The translations under genes and the position numbers were made by a program. This document shows positions 34,270 to 42,507 of a DNA stretch of 64,000 nucleotides, piece after piece. Positions within the stretch are counted from its first letter, which is position 1. Every line of letters starts with the position of its first letter. The stretch lies in contig NZ_JACHDO010000001.1 of NCBI RefSeq assembly GCF_014201115.1, forward strand, positions 1,612,001-1,676,000, given 5' to 3'. The notes below the pieces were generated by a model. It was given only the letters and a program-made list of their open reading frames with translations. It was not told where the DNA came from and did no database searches. This stretch comes from Nocardiopsis metallicus (GTDB lineage: Bacteria; Actinomycetota; Actinomycetes; Streptosporangiales; Streptosporangiaceae).

Positions 34270-34300
34270 ACGCTAGCCCCTGACGTCGCGTCAGAGTCAA
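34270..34300 (-). promoter_or_regulatory. MerR-type promoter/operator with 19-bp spacer
   Basis: Read leftward: -35 TTGACT (34300-34295), -10 TAGCGT (34275-34270), spacer exactly 19 bp, containing the palindrome CTGACG-CGA-CGTCAG (34280-34294). A long 19-bp spacer holding a dyad is the hallmark of MerR-activated promoters. It faces the MerR stub. Confidence 0.7.
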
Positions 34301-34413
34301 GCGGAGGTTCGGGAGGTTCCGGTGGCCGGGGCGGCGTGTGTTCGCGCTCACAAAACCGAATGAGATTCTGTTTTGCGGTAGCCGACGTGTCTACTGGTCA
34401 GTAACATGACTGT

Positions 34414-35223
34414 ATGAGCCTTGACCACCCCGCCGAGGGCTACGAGTTCGACCAGGACACCCGGGTCGAGAAGCGAGCCGACGGCGAGTTCACAGCCACC
34501 CTCACCGACGGCTGGACCACGTTCACCTCGCACCCCAACGGCGGTTACGTCCTGGGGGCGGCGCTCAACGCCCTGGGCCAGACCCTCACCCAGCCCGACC
34601 CGCTCGTGGTCTCCGCCTTCTACCTGCGCCCCGCCGCCCCCGGCCAGGCGCTGCTGCGCACCGAGACCATCCGCGAGGGCCGCCGCACAGCCACCGGCGC
34701 CGTCGTGATGGAACAGGGCGGCAAGGAGATCGTGCGCGCCACCGCCACCTACGGCGACCTCACCACCGAAGGTCGGGAGCTGCACCTGGAGGGCCCGCCG
34801 GAGCTGCCCGCCCCCGAGGACTGCCACGTGCCCCCGGAGTTCGCCGGAAGGCCGGAGGGCGTGACCATCGCCCACCGCATCGAGTACCGCTACCCCCAGC
34901 GTCCCGGATGGCTGGACGGCCACAAGGACGGTCGCCCCCAGACCGACTTCTGGATGCGCTTCGCCGACGGCCGCGACGCCGACGTGCACTCCCTGCCCGC
35001 CATGGTGGACTTCGCCGTCCCGGCGGTCCTGGAGATCGGCGAGTTCAGCACCATCACGGTGGAGCTGACCACCCACGTCCGCGCCAGGCCCGCCCCCGGC
35101 TGGCTGGCATGCCGGGTCTTCACCAAGCACGTCTCCAACAGCCTCCACGAGGAGGACATGGAGATCTGGGACAGCCAGGGCACCCTGGTCGCCCAGGCCC
35201 GCCAGCTGGCCATGCTGCTCTGA
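34414..35223 (+). CDS. Acyl-CoA thioesterase family protein (double hotdog)
   Basis: A 269-residue protein with two hotdog folds of the TesB/4HBT_3 type. The first covers TTFTSHPNGGYVLGAALNAL, LVVSAFYLRPAAPGQALLRT and GRRTATGAVVMEQGGKEIVR. The second covers TDFWMRFADGRDADVHSLPA, MVDFAVPAVLEIG, TITVELTTHVRARPAPGWLA and EEDMEIWDSQGTLVAQARQL. The HPNGGY and DQ/D-type acid positions fit the catalytic scheme. It would hydrolyse acyl-CoA; chain specificity is unknown. No Shine-Dalgarno is seen: TAACAT at 34402-34407 lies 7 bp before the ATG and suggests a leaderless mRNA. Locally lower GC marks the promoter. Confidence 0.85.
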   Translation: MSLDHPAEGYEFDQDTRVEKRADGEFTATLTDGWTTFTSHPNGGYVLGAALNALGQTLTQPDPLVVSAFYLRPAAPGQALLRTETIREGRRTATGAVVMEQGGKEIVRATATYGDLTTEGRELHLEGPPELPAPEDCHVPPEFAGRPEGVTIAHRIEYRYPQRPGWLDGHKDGRPQTDFWMRFADGRDADVHSLPAMVDFAVPAVLEIGEFSTITVELTTHVRARPAPGWLACRVFTKHVSNSLHEEDMEIWDSQGTLVAQARQLAMLL

Positions 35224-35329
35224 CCTGTTCGGTTCCATCGCACCCTCTCCGGGTCGCGGCTCCCAGCGGGTCGCGGCCCGTCGCGCTTTTTCCGTCCCGG
35301 TCCGGGGTAGTCGACGAGAGGTCCTCTGT

Positions 35330-36760
35330 TCACCCGAATGACGGCGAATGATGCTTCTGGTCTGTGCCGTTGGGTCGCCGGGGGCGCTTGAGTCGCTCGT
35401 GCAACTGGTCGAGGAGCGCCCGGGTTCTGGGTGAGACCCCCGAGCCGTGGGCGGGCCGGACCTCGCTCTTCGACTCCGGTTCGGCGTCGGGTGCGCGGTC
35501 GTCACCGTTGAGAGAGTCGAGTATCCGCGCCCGCAGCTTCGGGTTCAGGTTCTCTTCCAGGCCAGGAGGGGGATCGGATGGCTCCGGTGCAGGCGCGCTC
35601 TCGGGGCCGCCCTGGGCTGGTGTACCGGCTTCCGTGTCGGGCCGCTCCATGACCTGGCCGGGCTCCGAGCGGCACAGCTCACCGCAGATCCTGCAGTTGC
35701 CACCGGGGATGTTGCGCGTGTTCTCGTGCTCGGGGCAGGTGCCGGTGGCCTGCCCGAGACTGTCCGTCCGGAAGCCCTCGGGCGGGGCGGATGCCTCGCC
35801 CCCGTCCGACGGGTCGGGCCACGGGGCTGTCCGCGGGGGCGATATGTGGATGCCTCGACCCAGCGAGCCGTTCAGGAAGTCCAGGGCGCACTTCAGGTTA
35901 CGCAGTCGCAGCATGAGCACCGGGAATGGCCGGCGCACCCGGTCCATCCCCGCGAACAAAGCGCGCACGTCGGTTTCGCTCAGCCCTTGGCGCAGGAGTT
36001 TCTCCACCGCCAGTGCCAACAGGTTCCGGTCTGCCTCCGGGGAGGCCAGGAATGAGTTGGGTATGCGATTGATGAGGCTAAAGATTCCGCTCCGTAGCTT
36101 TTGCCGGTTTTGCTCTCCTGTACTTGAGGTGTCACGGACGGAACTATCCACCTCGCTCTCAGAACAGTCCCCAGGGAAACAGTCTGTAGGTCGATCTGAC
36201 CTGGGGGCGGGTTCAACGTGAACTGGGGTCGGGCGGCGCTTCAACGGGGGCCGGTTGTGCACGGTGAGGGGCTCCTCCCCCAGCTGCGCACGGCAGGCGT
36301 TGATGTCGGCCAACACCGGCTCGGGATAGTCCTGAGCCGGAACGAGCAGCTCCAACACGCACGGCAACTGATAGGCGGAGCGGCCCTGATCGATGTCCTC
36401 GGCGAAGAACCCGATGGTCTCCGAGCGGGTCAGCTTGCGCACGATGCCCGCCTCGACCAGGTCGTCGATGGCGCGCTTGAGGCTGCTGATACTGAGGAGC
36501 CAGCCCATACTCTTGGCCAGGCTCTCCAACCGGAAGTAGCACCAGCGCCCGTCGGAGTCCACCGCATCGGCGATGGCCATCAGGGCCAAAACCGAACGAG
36601 GCTTGGTCAACAGGCCCTTGCTGAAGACCTGATGGACCCAGATGGCCAGAATGAACCCGATGCCCTTGAGTGCGCCCTTGGGGCGCTTGCGGGGCGCCGA
36701 GAACCCGGCCGGATTCGGGGTTTCGGCTGCGCTGGAGGGGGTCGAGGCGTTAGACTCCAT
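35330..36760 (-). CDS. Helix-turn-helix protein resembling plasmid/phage replication initiators
   Basis: A 476-residue protein. After a short linker, residues 25-150 contain a basic region and a winged-helix of the HTH_36 type seen in replication or transfer proteins: HQVFSKGLLTKPRSVLALMA, IADAVDSDGRWCYFRLESLA, SMGWLLSISSLKRAIDDLVE. The middle is helical (LINRIPNSFLASPEADRNLL and LRQGLSETDVRALFAGM). A Cys/His cluster (CPEHENTRNIPGGNCRICGE, then LC) may bind zinc. The C terminus is disordered. The ATG at 36760 follows AGGAAAG; a longer form from 36856 is possible but would include the terminator hairpin. I infer an integrated or relic plasmid origin, without proof. Confidence 0.6.
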   Translation of the reverse strand: MESNASTPSSAAETPNPAGFSAPRKRPKGALKGIGFILAIWVHQVFSKGLLTKPRSVLALMAIADAVDSDGRWCYFRLESLAKSMGWLLSISSLKRAIDDLVEAGIVRKLTRSETIGFFAEDIDQGRSAYQLPCVLELLVPAQDYPEPVLADINACRAQLGEEPLTVHNRPPLKRRPTPVHVEPAPRSDRPTDCFPGDCSESEVDSSVRDTSSTGEQNRQKLRSGIFSLINRIPNSFLASPEADRNLLALAVEKLLRQGLSETDVRALFAGMDRVRRPFPVLMLRLRNLKCALDFLNGSLGRGIHISPPRTAPWPDPSDGGEASAPPEGFRTDSLGQATGTCPEHENTRNIPGGNCRICGELCRSEPGQVMERPDTEAGTPAQGGPESAPAPEPSDPPPGLEENLNPKLRARILDSLNGDDRAPDAEPESKSEVRPAHGSGVSPRTRALLDQLHERLKRPRRPNGTDQKHHSPSFG

Positions 36761-36803
36761 GACGAGTCGCTTTCCTGGTGAGTGCAGGGAGGTGGCAGAG
36801 TCG

Positions 36804-36871
36804 ACAAACCTGTTTGTGCAGGCGTCGGCCACAACCCGACCAGGTGCTGTCAACACCGGGTCGGGTTTTTC
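36804..36871 (+). terminator. Rightward intrinsic terminator in the leader of the HTH gene (possible antisense RNA end)
   Basis: AACCCGACC pairs with GGTCGGGTT (36833-36841/36859-36867) and an inner GGTG/CACC extends the stem to 13 bp. It is followed by a T run (36866-36870), a canonical rho-independent terminator and rare in this GC-rich DNA. A second dyad, ACAAAC-CT-GTTTGT, precedes it at 36804-36817. It points right while the nearest gene reads left, so it may end a small RNA antisense to that gene's leader. Confidence 0.55.
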
Positions 36872-37112
36872 TTGTCGCGATCCAAACTAGCGATACGAAC
36901 AAGAGTTCGCCGGGCTTTCTCTCGAATACGCACACGAGAAAAACAACCCACAGGGCCAAAAAGTCGCACTAGCCCTTTAAGTCCGAAAAGTAGTACGCAT
37001 CGGATTCGCCCTACGGCACCACATCATCTGAGCAGCACGCTCCATCCGCCCGGAGGAATCAACAGCACGGAGCTTCGGAAGAAGCCGAGGGGCGCGGAAC
37101 CGGAAGCGGTTC
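36872..37112. other. AT-rich non-coding region
   Basis: There is no gene. GC content drops clearly here (e.g. ACACGAGAAAAACAACCCAC, GCCCTTTAAGTCCGAAAAGT). It contains the promoter of the leftward HTH gene and could include an origin-like segment, but I found no iterons. It also marks the 3' end of the S9 peptidase gene. Confidence 0.5.
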
Positions 37113-39086
37113 TCAGCGCTCACTCGCCCACTGGCCGCTCCCCAGCCAGCGGCCGAACCAGGCGCGGGTACGTTCGAGCAGGTCGATCTGGTGGTCGCGG
37201 CGGGCCAAGCCGTGCCCGGCGCCCGGGTAGACCACGAACTCCTGCTCCACGCCGTAGTGGCGCAGAGCCCGGTGCAGGTACACCGCCTGGCTCAGGGGAA
37301 CGTTGGTGTCCGACTCACCGTGCACGATCAGCACCGGTGTGGACATACGCGAAGCGAAGGAGATCGGGCTGACCGCGTCGTGCGGGTGCGGCCCCGGGCC
37401 CTCCCAACCGACGCTCCCGCTGAGCCCCGCCTCGCTGGCGCCGTACTCGCCGGTGGCCGCCAACATGCCCCAGTCGGTGACGCCCGCGCCCACGACGGCC
37501 GCGCGGAACCGATCGGTGTGCCCCACCGCCCAGGCCGCCATGGTTCCGCCGTGGCTCCACCCGCCGATCCCGAGCCGGTCGGGGTCGGCCACGCCGCGCT
37601 CGACCAGCAGGTCGATGCCGTCGGAGATATCGTCCCACTCCCCCGCCCCGAGCGCGCCCACCACCTGCTCGGCGAATGCCTGACCGTGCCCCTCACCACC
37701 GCGCGGATTGGGCAGGAACACCGCGTACCCCGAGTGGGCCAGCCACTGGGCGGGCGCGTGCGGGTCGAGGGTGAACTGGTCCATGTAGCGGCCGTAGGGT
37801 CCCCCGTGCACCCAGGTGACCAGGGGGAAGGGGCCGTCTTCGGGCGTTGCTCCTATCGGGGTCACCAGGAGCCCGTCGAGGGTGAGGCCGTCCCGGGCCC
37901 GGTAGGAGAGGCGTTCCCGAGCACCCCAGTCGAAGCGTTCGAGTTCGGGGCGCAGCCGGGTCAACCGGGTGAGCGGGCAGGCGGGGTCCCCGACGTCCGC
38001 GGAGTACACCTCCCTGGGGTGGGTGGCGTTGGCGGCCTGAACCGCGACGCGGGCTCCGGTGTGGCCCGAGGTCAGGGACTCAAGGAGGCCCGGGGACGTG
38101 GCGAGCCGGGTGAAGCTTCGGGTGCGGGGGTCCAAACGGTGGATCTCGGTGTCGAGTCCGTGCGCGAACAGCGCCAGCGGCGGGCCCTGCGCCACCTGGG
38201 CGAGTTCGAGGGGACAACGGTCCAGGCCCTCGGTGAGATCGGCGGGGGCCGCCTGCCCGCTGCCGGGTATCAGGTCGAAGACGGCCTGGCCGCCGTCCGG
38301 GCCCGGTTGCATCGCCAGGTAGGACAGGTGCCAGCGCTGGCGGTCATGCCACCAGGCGGGTGAGTGGGCGTCCCAGCCGAGAGCGCCCAAGTCCTGGACC
38401 TTTCCGGTGCCGGTGTCCACCAGGTGCAGCTCCCAGCGGGGGTGGACCGGGTCCAGGTGCGGGCTCGGCCGGGTGATCACCGCCAGCACCAGGCCGTCGG
38501 GGCGTGCGGATATCTCCTGGACGTGGCGCTCACCCAGGCCGGTGATCGGGATCGGCTGGTCGGCGGGCCGGGAGGCGGTGCCCGTGTCGAGCAAGGCCAT
38601 CCGGTCGCGGGGTTCGGGCCCTCCCCACACCCGCGGAGCGCTGCCCCGGTGATCGGGATCGGAGATCACCACCGCCACCAGCGCCTGACCAGTCAGCGGC
38701 AGGTGATCCACCACCCCGCCTTCGACACCGGTCAGTACCCGGTGTCCGGAGCCGTCGGCGTTGATCTGGTGCAGCTGGGCTGTGCTGTCTTCGGCGACCG
38801 AACCCGACTCGCCAGCCTCGGCCCGGTCGGAGAGGAAGTACAGCCGTCGTGAGTCCGCGGCCCAGCGCGGCCGGTGCTCCCGGCAGGCTCCGTCGGACAG
38901 CTGTCTCGGTGGGCTGGTTCCGTCCGCGGCGGTCACCCAGAGGGTGCTTGTCGGCCGGGGGCCGTCACCGCTCAGCGCGGTGGCGGCGTAGGCGACCCAG
39001 CGCCCGTCCGGGGAGACCACCGGGTCCAGGGGCATAACCCCGTCGACCACTGCCTCGGCCGTGATCCGGGCTGGGGCGACACTCAT
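37113..39086 (-). CDS. S9 family peptidase (prolyl oligopeptidase-like)
   Basis: A 657-residue cytoplasmic enzyme with an N-terminal beta-propeller of TolB/WD-like repeats (VVSPDGRWVAYAATALS, PRWAADSRRLYFLSDRAEAG) and a C-terminal alpha/beta hydrolase domain. The catalytic Ser is in GIGGWSHGGTMAAW (about 511), Asp in IVHGESDTNVPLSQA (about 589) and His in YPGAGHGLARRDH (about 623). VTWVHGGPYGRYMDQF gives the oxyanion region. It cleaves short peptides, possibly acylaminoacyl peptides. The ATG at 39086 is chosen over one 27 bp upstream because AAAGGGAC precedes it. Confidence 0.92.
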   Translation of the reverse strand: MSVAPARITAEAVVDGVMPLDPVVSPDGRWVAYAATALSGDGPRPTSTLWVTAADGTSPPRQLSDGACREHRPRWAADSRRLYFLSDRAEAGESGSVAEDSTAQLHQINADGSGHRVLTGVEGGVVDHLPLTGQALVAVVISDPDHRGSAPRVWGGPEPRDRMALLDTGTASRPADQPIPITGLGERHVQEISARPDGLVLAVITRPSPHLDPVHPRWELHLVDTGTGKVQDLGALGWDAHSPAWWHDRQRWHLSYLAMQPGPDGGQAVFDLIPGSGQAAPADLTEGLDRCPLELAQVAQGPPLALFAHGLDTEIHRLDPRTRSFTRLATSPGLLESLTSGHTGARVAVQAANATHPREVYSADVGDPACPLTRLTRLRPELERFDWGARERLSYRARDGLTLDGLLVTPIGATPEDGPFPLVTWVHGGPYGRYMDQFTLDPHAPAQWLAHSGYAVFLPNPRGGEGHGQAFAEQVVGALGAGEWDDISDGIDLLVERGVADPDRLGIGGWSHGGTMAAWAVGHTDRFRAAVVGAGVTDWGMLAATGEYGASEAGLSGSVGWEGPGPHPHDAVSPISFASRMSTPVLIVHGESDTNVPLSQAVYLHRALRHYGVEQEFVVYPGAGHGLARRDHQIDLLERTRAWFGRWLGSGQWASER

Positions 39087-39167
39087 GAAGTCCCTTTCGA
39101 TCCGATGACGCACCCTGCGCCAGCTGCCGGGCAGCCTACAGACGGGCGCGGGGCGACTACGAGTGGC

Positions 39168-39425
39168 TCAGGGCACCGTGCGGAAGCGGGTGGTCAGGGA
39201 GGCGTCCTCGGTCAGACGCGGAAGGCCACGCCCGGGGGCTGGGGTCGGGTGAGGCCGGTCGCGCTCTCCCAGGTCATGTTCAGCCTGGAGGTGAGGCCGG
39301 GGACCAGGAACACGGGGCGTCCGGCGAGCTGGCCCGCCGCTCCGGTGCGGGCGTGCCCGGCCAACACGCCGACGATGGCGGGATGCTGCCGGATGAGCTC
39401 GTGCGGGGGCGTCTCAGGTGGAAAT
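39168..39425 (-). pseudogene. C-terminal remnant of a metallophosphoesterase
   Basis: Read leftward, the frame gives HPAIVGVLAGHARTGAAGQL then AGRPVFLVPGLTSRLNMTWE and QPPGVAFRV. This is the end of CpdA-like phosphodiesterases (ILAGHxHTxxAxxFAGRPLxxxPGVxS...W...LPPGxAFHV). The metal-binding GHxH is altered to GHAR. After a one-base shift it continues TEDASLTTRFRTVP and stops at 39168. The N-terminal two thirds are absent. It is a non-functional relic. Confidence 0.6.
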
Positions 39426-39465
39426 CCTTCTCGTTCACGAGGAGGAGGTCAACAGGACGGCCCGG

Positions 39466-39945
39466 TCACTGCGATTCGGCCAGGCGGATGACGCGGTCGG
39501 CGCGAACGTCGAACGCCAGGACCGGATGACCGTAGTCGCCTTCGGGATCCATCAGGACAGGTTTGCCCAGGCGTCGCCCGATCTCTGCGAGGAAGCCGCA
39601 CAGGACGTCCAGCCGCTCCTGTCCCTGGAGTTCACGCAGGTCCACATCGAAGTCGATCTCCTCCGGAGCGTAGAAGCGGAAGATCGCGAGCACCTTCTCA
39701 CTCGGCCACACCCGTAACTCGGGGCACTCGGCGCCAGCAGGGCGGGACAGCACGTCCTGTGCCTGTGGCAGGGGCGCCACGACATCACCTTCGGAGTACC
39801 GGTGCCTCCACCCGCGCTCGACGACCAGGTGAAGGAGAGTCTGCCAGTCGTTCACCGCGGTGCCGGGGACCCGCAGGTCCGGCAACGAGCCCATGGTGCG
39901 CGGGTCGAACAGGTCCTTCACGTCATCCCAGGGCAGATCGGCCAT
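39466..39945 (-). CDS. Protein of unknown function, 159 residues
   Basis: A soluble acidic protein (MADLPWDDVKDLFDPRTMGS, WQTLLHLVVERGWRHRYSEG, IDFDVDLRELQGQERLDVLC, MDPEGDYGHPVLAFDVRADR). I recognise no family with certainty; the size, acidity and alternating strand/helix pattern are like immunity-type or SMI1/SUKH-type small proteins. No toxin gene is adjacent. The ATG at 39945 precedes the conserved-looking start, with a weak ribosome-binding site. It lies directly upstream of a metallophosphoesterase relic. Confidence 0.65.
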   Translation of the reverse strand: MADLPWDDVKDLFDPRTMGSLPDLRVPGTAVNDWQTLLHLVVERGWRHRYSEGDVVAPLPQAQDVLSRPAGAECPELRVWPSEKVLAIFRFYAPEEIDFDVDLRELQGQERLDVLCGFLAEIGRRLGKPVLMDPEGDYGHPVLAFDVRADRVIRLAESQ

Positions 39946-40283
39946 ATGACCATGCTGGCACCCTGTGCTCAGGTGTGGGGAAGGGGACCCGGGTGCCAGC
40001 CACACGGGCCGTCGCCGCGATGCGCGAGCCTCACGGCAGGGTGGCGGACCACTGGGGCTTGGACGCCGCGGAGTGGTGCTTGAGTTGGGCGCCGCACGGC
40101 TGGGCAGGCGCGGCGGGTTTCGGGGCGTGACGGCTCGTCGATCTCCCAGCGTTCCTGGCTGCGCCTGCTTCCTGACGCCGGGGTGGCGGTCTTCGGGCGG
40201 TACCCAAAGTCCCCTGATCCCACCGGCCCTGGCTTGCTCCGCCCCGGTGGGCGCCGCTCTCCCCAATCGGCTTCGGGCCAGGG
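39946..40283. other. Non-coding region
   Basis: No frame on either strand has convincing codon use or a recognisable motif. It may contain gene remains, like the sequence to its left, but nothing identifiable. It includes the promoter of the leftward 159-residue protein. Confidence 0.45.
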
Positions 40284-40709
40284 TCAGCTTTCGTCGCCGG
40301 TGCGTTTGACCAGGCGTTCGTGGCGCTGGCGGGCGGCCTGGGCGGTGCCCAGGCCCAGGCCGAAGGCGAGTTCCTGCCAGGTCATACCGCGGCCCTTGGC
40401 CATGGTGAGCAGACCCGCCTCCATCTGGTCGAACTCCGCGCGGGCCCACGGCACCAGGGTCAGTGCCGCGGTCAGGTCGCCCTGGTCGACGTCGGGCGCC
40501 CCCTCGTCGGGCAGGGCGCTGCCCGCGGCCAGGTCGCAGACGCGGGCGATCGCCTCGTGCGGGGGCATCGGCATGCGCCGTTCCGCCCATCGGGTGCGGG
40601 CCTGGCCGGTGGCGTGGCGCTCGGTGATGCGGAAGAGGGCCTCGTGAGCGCGCTGGCGCCGGGCCTTCTCGGGGTCGGGCCGGGTGAAGGGATTGTGTGT
40701 CTGCGTCAT
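40284..40709 (-). CDS. Putative DNA-binding protein with C-terminal HTH
   Basis: A 141-residue protein. The C-terminal 50 residues contain an HTH-like segment (MTWQELAFGLGLGTAQAARQ followed by RHERLVKRTG) of the sort seen in actinobacterial sigma-like or plasmid-type small DNA-binding proteins. The middle (HEAIARVCDLAAGSALPDEG) is helical and the N terminus is basic. The gene is preceded by an AT-rich promoter stretch (GTTGTCAACAAATTAAAGC). The ATG at 40709 is used; ATGs 15-21 bp upstream are possible. Its targets are unknown. Confidence 0.68.
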   Translation of the reverse strand: MTQTHNPFTRPDPEKARRQRAHEALFRITERHATGQARTRWAERRMPMPPHEAIARVCDLAAGSALPDEGAPDVDQGDLTAALTLVPWARAEFDQMEAGLLTMAKGRGMTWQELAFGLGLGTAQAARQRHERLVKRTGDES

Positions 40710-40813
40710 GACCCCACCGTGCATTCCCAACTCTGTGTTGTCAACAAATTAAAGCAAACAAGTCATTCAAACACTGGAGTGTGCCCTTTCCCGGGCGAGC
40801 GCGGGCCGCGACC

Positions 40814-41713
40814 TCAGCCGATGGCGCGGGTCCCGCGACTCCCGCGGGCCCTGAAGGCCCGGACGGCACGCCCCTTCCAGAGCACGCCCTGGCGGGGCGA
40901 GAACAGGTAGGCCAGGGTGAACGCGAACGCCTGGGCCAGCACGATGCAGCCACCGGTGGACACGTTCAGGTGGAAGCTGGTGAACACCCCCGCCACCGCG
41001 GCGAAGAAGGCGACCGCCGCGGAGATCATCAGCATCCGCTCGAAGCGGTCGGTGAGCAGGTAGGCGGTGGCACCCGGGATGATCACCATGGCCACGACCA
41101 GGATGATGCCCACGGCCTGCAGCGCCACCACCACCGTCACCGACAGCAGACCCAGCAGCAGGGTCTCCAGCAGGCGCGGGTTGACGCCGATGGCGTGGGC
41201 GTGGACCGGGTCGAAGGCGTACATGGTCAGGTCGCGGTGCTTGTACCAGACCACCACCAGCACCACGGCGGCCAGGATCAGCACCTGGAGGATGTCGGAG
41301 TCGGAGACCCCCAGGACGTTGCCGAACAGGATGTGGCTGAGGTCGGTCTGGCTGGGCACCCGCGAGACCATCACCAGGCCCAGGGCGAACATGGCGGTGA
41401 AGACCACGCCGATCACCGCGTCCTCCTTGACCCTGGAGGTGCGGTTGACCACGCCGATCAGCGCCACCGAACCGGCGCCGAACACCAGGGCGCCCAGGGC
41501 GAAGGGCAGCCCGAACATGTAGGAGAGCACCACGCCGGGCAGGACCGCGTGCGAGACCGCGTCACCCATCAGCGACCAGCCCACCAGGGTCATCCAGCAG
41601 GAGAGCACCGCGCAGACCACGCCCGCGACCACACTCACCAGGAGCGCGCGCTGGACGAACTCGAACTGCATGGGCACGGTGAACCACTCGACGAGCGCGA
41701 TCAGGCTGTCCAC
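40814..41713 (-). CDS. mntC: Metal ABC transporter permease (Mn/Zn type)
   Basis: A 299-residue ABC-3 family permease with about eight membrane helices. Typical parts are FVQRALLVSVVAGVVCAVLS, GWSLMGDAVSHAVLPGVVLS (the conserved D-A-x-S-H-A motif), VNRTSRVKEDAVIGVVFTAM, SHILFGNVLGVSDSDILQVL and AVGIILVVAMVIIPGATAYL. It imports Mn2+ or Zn2+ with the ATPase and binding protein encoded upstream, overlapping the ATPase gene by 13 bp. A gene symbol of the mnt type is used because the binding protein looks Mn-specific. The C-terminal tail is basic and probably cytosolic. Confidence 0.88.
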   Translation of the reverse strand: MDSLIALVEWFTVPMQFEFVQRALLVSVVAGVVCAVLSCWMTLVGWSLMGDAVSHAVLPGVVLSYMFGLPFALGALVFGAGSVALIGVVNRTSRVKEDAVIGVVFTAMFALGLVMVSRVPSQTDLSHILFGNVLGVSDSDILQVLILAAVVLVVVWYKHRDLTMYAFDPVHAHAIGVNPRLLETLLLGLLSVTVVVALQAVGIILVVAMVIIPGATAYLLTDRFERMLMISAAVAFFAAVAGVFTSFHLNVSTGGCIVLAQAFAFTLAYLFSPRQGVLWKGRAVRAFRARGSRGTRAIG

Positions 41714-42447
41714 GAGCGTCCTTCCTCACTGGGGTGGATACCGAACGCCTCCAGGAGCACGTCTGGTTCCAGCACCTCCTCGGGTGCGCCTTGCGCGATC
41801 ACCCGGCGCTGCAGCAGCACGGCCTCGTCGCACAGCTTGGGCACCTGGGCCAGGTCGTGGGTGGACACCAGCAGGGTGTGCCCGGCCTGACGCAGTTGCA
41901 GGAGCAGATCGGTGATGGTGGCCTCGGAGCGTTTGTCCACGCCCGCGAAGGGCTCGTCCAGCAGGAGCACGTCGGCGTCCTGGGCGATGGCGCGCGCCAC
42001 GAAGGCGCGTTTGCGCTGGCCGCCGGAGAGCGCGCCGATCTGCCGGTCGGCCAGTTCGGTGAGGTCGGTGCGCGTCAGGGCGTGCTCGACGGCCTCGCGG
42101 TCGGCGGGGCGGGGGCGGCGTCTGCGCCCCATGTGCCCGTAGCGGCCCATCATGACCACGTCGCGCACGCGCACGGGGAAGGCCCAGTCGACCTGTTCGG
42201 ACTGGGGTACGTAGCCGACCAGCCCCTTGCGGCGGGCGGCGGTGTTGGGCATGCCCAGGATCCGGACCTGGCCGCGGTCGACGGGGACCAGGCCGAGCAC
42301 GGTCTTGAACAGGGTGGACTTGCCCGAGCCGTTCATGCCGAGCAGTCCGCACACGCGCCCGGGTTCCAGGGAAAGGTGGACGTCGTCCAGGGCGAGCACG
42401 TCGCCGTAGCGGACGGTGGCTCCGGTGACCTCGATGGCCGCTGTCAT
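41701..42447 (-). CDS. mntB: Metal ABC transporter ATPase
   Basis: A 248-residue ATPase of the MntB/ZnuC group: Walker A GMNGSGKST (about 38-46), Q-loop VPQSEQVDW, signature LSGGQRKRAFVARAIA, Walker B VLLLDEPFAG and switch His in STHDLAQV. The EQVDWAFPVRVRDVVMMGRY stretch is typical of Mn/Zn transporters of this family. It energises uptake through the permease encoded next. The gene lies 60 bp after the binding-protein gene. Confidence 0.92.
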   Translation of the reverse strand: MTAAIEVTGATVRYGDVLALDDVHLSLEPGRVCGLLGMNGSGKSTLFKTVLGLVPVDRGQVRILGMPNTAARRKGLVGYVPQSEQVDWAFPVRVRDVVMMGRYGHMGRRRRPRPADREAVEHALTRTDLTELADRQIGALSGGQRKRAFVARAIAQDADVLLLDEPFAGVDKRSEATITDLLLQLRQAGHTLLVSTHDLAQVPKLCDEAVLLQRRVIAQGAPEEVLEPDVLLEAFGIHPSEEGRSWTA

Positions 42448-42507
42448 GCCAGGTCCCCCTTCCTGTCGGGCGCCCTCACGCGCTGTCCTGTGTCATGCCG
42501 GTGGTCC

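Noticed and set aside
34402..34413. TetR/FadR operator in ACTGGTCAGTAACATG before the thioesterase
   Set aside because: The apparent symmetry is short and imperfect. Only the -10-like TAACAT is kept.
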